A DNA stretch of 64,000 nucleotides, from the NCBI GenBank assembly GCA_015231955.1, contig JADGAN010000001.1, positions 62,001 to 126,000 of the forward strand, in the 5' to 3' direction. Position 1 is the first letter of the stretch; every line of letters starts with the position of its first letter. Below are positions 61,480 to 64,000 of the stretch, piece by piece. The notes beneath the pieces are model-generated. The model did no database searches, had not been told where the DNA came from, and worked only from the letters and a program-made list of their open reading frames with translations. This DNA comes from Oligoflexia bacterium. GTDB taxonomy: Bacteria; Bdellovibrionota; Bacteriovoracia; Bacteriovoracales; Bacteriovoracaceae. Both the position numbers and the translations under genes were made by a program.

Positions 61480-62683
61480 GCAGTTCTTCCTTTTTCTCTT
61501 CCGTCTCTTTTTTTACTTCATTTTTTTTCTCTTGATCCGTGAACTTCTCTGATGCCAGCTCTTCGCGATCCCTAATCTCTTTAAGGTTCATCTTAAAGGC
61601 AGAGATAACTAATCCAATGGCCAAACAATTAGAGATTAAGGAGGATCCTCCATAGCTGATGAAAGGAAGGTTTAAACCTTTTGTTGGCAGGAGTCCTAAA
61701 ACCACGCCCATATTTAAAAACGCCTGCAAGGCCAATATAAACGTTACTGCAGATATAAAAATCATCACCACTCGATTTTGTGCACGAATAGCAAGCTTAA
61801 ACCCAAAGTAGGCCAAGATAATAAAGGCAACTACTAAAATAAAAATACCAATAAACCCCAACTCCTCTCCCACCACGCTAAAGATAAAGTCGTTGTGTGC
61901 TTCAGGAAGGTACAAGAGTTTCTCATCCCCATTGGCAAGGCCCTTGCCAAAAATCCCTCCATTGGCCAGCGCTAAATAAGACTGAATAATTTGAAATCCC
62001 GATTTTTGAGGATCTTTCCATGGGTCAAGAAAGGTCAAAATCCTCTGCATGCGATAAGGGGCCATGAAAATTAAAAACGCTCCCGCCACTACCCCTGAAA
62101 AAAGAAAGCTATACAAAATTTTTCGAGGAAAGGAACTCATTAAGCAGATAAAAGCAATCACCAAAAGACAGACAGCAAACATCCCAAAATCGGGCTGCAA
62201 CGTCAAAATGCCTAAAGGTGCGGCCACTACCAACAAAAGGTTAACTCGTTCCGATAACTTCATGGAATAAAAATTTTCAAACAAATAAATTGTAGGAAAG
62301 AGCAAAAGATATTTTGAAAACTCTCCTGGTTGCAAATTAAAACCACCAACTGAAAGCCAGCGGTGAGCACCCTTTACCTGCATTCCAACACCGGGGATAA
62401 AGGTAAGCAACAGCAAAACAATGACAAAGATGCCGATCTTCATCCCATGCTTGTAGATAAAATTAAAACTAAGTTTGCTTGCCAGAAAGATTGCTAGTGG
62501 CCCTAATAGAGCAAACAACAATTGCCGTACAAAAAAATACCTAGAGTTATTAAAGGCCTCTTTAGCATAGATGAAACTAGAGGAGTAGACCATCACTACA
62601 CCAAAAAAGATCAGTAGCAACACTAAAATCACCAAATAGCGAATCGTCTTTTCCTCGGAAAGCTTATCACCTACTGTTGCCAT
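61421..62683 (-). CDS. ftsW: Septal SEDS glycosyltransferase FtsW
   Basis: A 420-residue SEDS protein with about ten membrane segments. VMVYSSSFIYAKEAF, HRWLSVGGFNLQPGEFSKYLL and LLPTKGLNLPFISYGGSSLISN are the hallmark boxes, the Asp in FQPSE-like position and the final PxxSYGGSS motif included. A cytoplasmic tail of about 50 charged residues follows (KNEVKKETEEKKEELH), longer than usual. Position between murD and murG is standard. Confidence 0.95.
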   Translation of the reverse strand: MATVGDKLSEEKTIRYLVILVLLLIFFGVVMVYSSSFIYAKEAFNNSRYFFVRQLLFALLGPLAIFLASKLSFNFIYKHGMKIGIFVIVLLLLTFIPGVGMQVKGAHRWLSVGGFNLQPGEFSKYLLLFPTIYLFENFYSMKLSERVNLLLVVAAPLGILTLQPDFGMFAVCLLVIAFICLMSSFPRKILYSFLFSGVVAGAFLIFMAPYRMQRILTFLDPWKDPQKSGFQIIQSYLALANGGIFGKGLANGDEKLLYLPEAHNDFIFSVVGEELGFIGIFILVVAFIILAYFGFKLAIRAQNRVVMIFISAVTFILALQAFLNMGVVLGLLPTKGLNLPFISYGGSSLISNCLAIGLVISAFKMNLKEIRDREELASEKFTDQEKKNEVKKETEEKKEELHDNETAIATTNTIIVEEFK

Positions 62684-62691
62684 ACTTTCTC

Positions 62692-64000
62692 TTAAAGTTG
62701 ATAGACCAACTTTTTAAAATAGTTTCCTCTCTCTTCGTAATCCCTAAAGATATCGGTACTGCGATTTCCTGGTGATAATAAAATTACATCCCCGGTACGC
62801 GATTTTTGATAGGCAAGCAGCACCGACTCCTCAAAGGAACCTACCAAAAATGTTTGCGTAGCATCACCAATAGAGCGATTAATTCTCTCCTTGCTCTCAC
62901 CCACTAACACCAATACTCTTGCCTTCTCTTTCAAAACATCGAAGAAAGGATCGTAAACTTGATCGGTCTCCTTCCCTCCTGCAATCAAGATCACCTCTCC
63001 TTTAAAAGCGTTGAGAGAAGTGGTCATCTCCTCCATGGTTTCTGATTTTGAATCATTATAAAAACAGACACCATTTTTCTCCATTACAAACTCTAAACGG
63101 TGAGGAATCCCTGGAAATTTTTCTATACACGTTTGAATAGCATTATCAGATATTTTAAGCGCCTTGCACGCAGAAATGGCCGCAAGCAAATTCTCTCGAT
63201 TATTCTCACCAACAATTCTCATCTTAGAAACAATAAACTCTGAATGGCAGTGAATGTTGGAATGAATTCTTCGATCATGAAAATGTGTCCCCTGAATTTG
63301 ATGAATTACTCCTTGATTGATAAATGATTTTCGAGAATACCAGTAAACTTGCGCTTGTAAATTACTAAAGAGGGAGTTGTTGTAGAGTTTATCAAAGTTG
63401 ACAATCAAGTATTCACTATCTCCGAGACCTTTTAGAATCGACAACTTAGTCTCCAGGTACTCATTAAAACTTTTAAATCGTCGTTCAGGATACCGTTCCC
63501 CAATATTAGTAAAGACCACCATCATGGGTTTTAGCGCAGAATATTGTTGCAGCTCTAGCGCAGAGACCTCGACCACTACATAGTCCACGCTCTTGTCTTG
63601 CCCTTGCGACCATAGATTGATAAAAGGATTATCCCCTGAACCGCCTACAAAAACATTTTTCCCTTCTAATCTTAAAGCATGTCCGATCATATGCGTGACC
63701 GTGGTTCGCCCAAAACTTCCACACACAACAATGGTGGGCTTATTACAAAGTTTATGCGCTAATTCCAATTGGCAATAAACCTCTTTTCCATGTTCTCTGG
63801 CCAATTCGAGTTGTGGGAGTTTGGGGTTTACAGAAGAGCTATAGACAACAACATCGGCATCAAGAAAATCTTCATCACGATGCTCACCAAACGTCATCTC
63901 AGGAACAGGCTTAAACTTCTTTAAACGTTTAATCCCCTTATTCAACTCAAAGATGGGCTTCACATCGGTAACCTTAACATCACACTCTAGTTGGTTGAAA
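62692..64000 (-). CDS. murD: MurD-like UDP-MurNAc-L-Ala:D-Glu ligase, N-terminus outside window
   Basis: The frame is open to the right edge, so the extreme N-terminus is missing; a VTD segment near the edge is where MurD has its first nucleotide-like strand. The Mur-ligase order is kept: VVVYSSSVNPKLPQLELAR, VVVEVSALELQQYS, YLETKLSIL with the carbamylated Lys position, HRLEFVMEKNGVCFYNDSK and IAGGKETD. But the P-loop is CGSFGRTTVTH, with Arg where the ligase family has Lys (GTNGKTT or GSNGKS), and the LNVTEDHMDRY box is replaced by TNIGERYPERRF, losing the His. It may be an atypical enzyme or a diverged paralogue. Gene order (murD-ftsW-murG-murC) argues for murD. Confidence 0.8.
   Translation of the reverse strand, partial: FNQLECDVKVTDVKPIFELNKGIKRLKKFKPVPEMTFGEHRDEDFLDADVVVYSSSVNPKLPQLELAREHGKEVYCQLELAHKLCNKPTIVVCGSFGRTTVTHMIGHALRLEGKNVFVGGSGDNPFINLWSQGQDKSVDYVVVEVSALELQQYSALKPMMVVFTNIGERYPERRFKSFNEYLETKLSILKGLGDSEYLIVNFDKLYNNSLFSNLQAQVYWYSRKSFINQGVIHQIQGTHFHDRRIHSNIHCHSEFIVSKMRIVGENNRENLLAAISACKALKISDNAIQTCIEKFPGIPHRLEFVMEKNGVCFYNDSKSETMEEMTTSLNAFKGEVILIAGGKETDQVYDPFFDVLKEKARVLVLVGESKERINRSIGDATQTFLVGSFEESVLLAYQKSRTGDVILLSPGNRSTDIFRDYEERGNYFKKLVYQL

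Overview
The window reads as a chromosomal segment of a Gram-negative, flagellated, gliding-capable bacterium of the Bdellovibrio/Bacteriovorax group (phylum Bdellovibrionota). This is inferred from gene content and not from any database search. The pointers are three short flagellins, an MglA GTPase almost word for word like the Myxococcus protein, a Tad pilus locus, YD-repeat and small exported proteins, and outer-membrane functions (TolC, RND pump, AsmA). I found no tRNA, rRNA, CRISPR array, insertion sequence or prophage.

Layout. 1-7.5 kb: housekeeping genes on both strands (Smr-domain tail, nth, a bare sigma-54 activator, rlmE, lepB, rpoZ, greA with FHA and hydrolase genes). 7.6-14.2 kb: a UbiB/ABC1 kinase, a GNAT protein, a tandem flagellin pair with a sigma-28-like promoter, an RmlD-like protein and an unknown. 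14.6-22.7 kb: a Tad/Flp pilus operon (several pilin-like proteins, TadV peptidase, CpaB, secretin, a fused TadZ-TadA protein, TadB) behind a good sigma-70 promoter. 22.8-26.7 kb: accessory genes for a secreted YD-repeat protein, three very small exported proteins, a dCMP deaminase and a divergent receiver protein. 26.7-42.3 kb: lon, glmU, pcrA, AsmA, mtnA, ppx, a cNMP-binding protein, a DksA-like protein, mglA, and the SRP RNA-dnaX-ybaB-recR cluster. 42.3-48.4 kb: an RND pump with TolC but no adaptor, and a third flagellin with its own sigma-28-like promoter and a structured 3' end. 48.4-53.9 kb: a HldE-type nucleotidyltransferase, RDD protein, rsmE, prmA, udk, RNase J. 53.9-64 kb: a dcw cell-division cluster on the minus strand (murD-ftsW-murG-murC-acyl-CoA dehydrogenase-ftsQ-like-ftsA-ftsZ).

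How it fits together. The pilus operon would assemble Flp fibres through the inner-membrane TadB platform and the CpaC secretin, powered and positioned by one bifunctional ATPase. The dcw cluster makes lipid II precursors and the division ring. The SRP RNA gene leads directly into DNA replication and repair genes (dnaX, recR).

Most notable observations: the TadZ-TadA fusion starting at TTG; a MurD homologue whose P-loop lysine is an arginine; a T7 slippery run in dnaX that would give a 356-residue gamma-like product; two sigma-28-like promoters with matching architecture; an SRP RNA with a clear promoter and fold; tandem hairpins in a flagellin 3' UTR; and a repeated promoter-like element in the Tad operon. 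Starts were reassigned from ribosome-binding sites where these decide the matter. All functions are sequence-reading calls.
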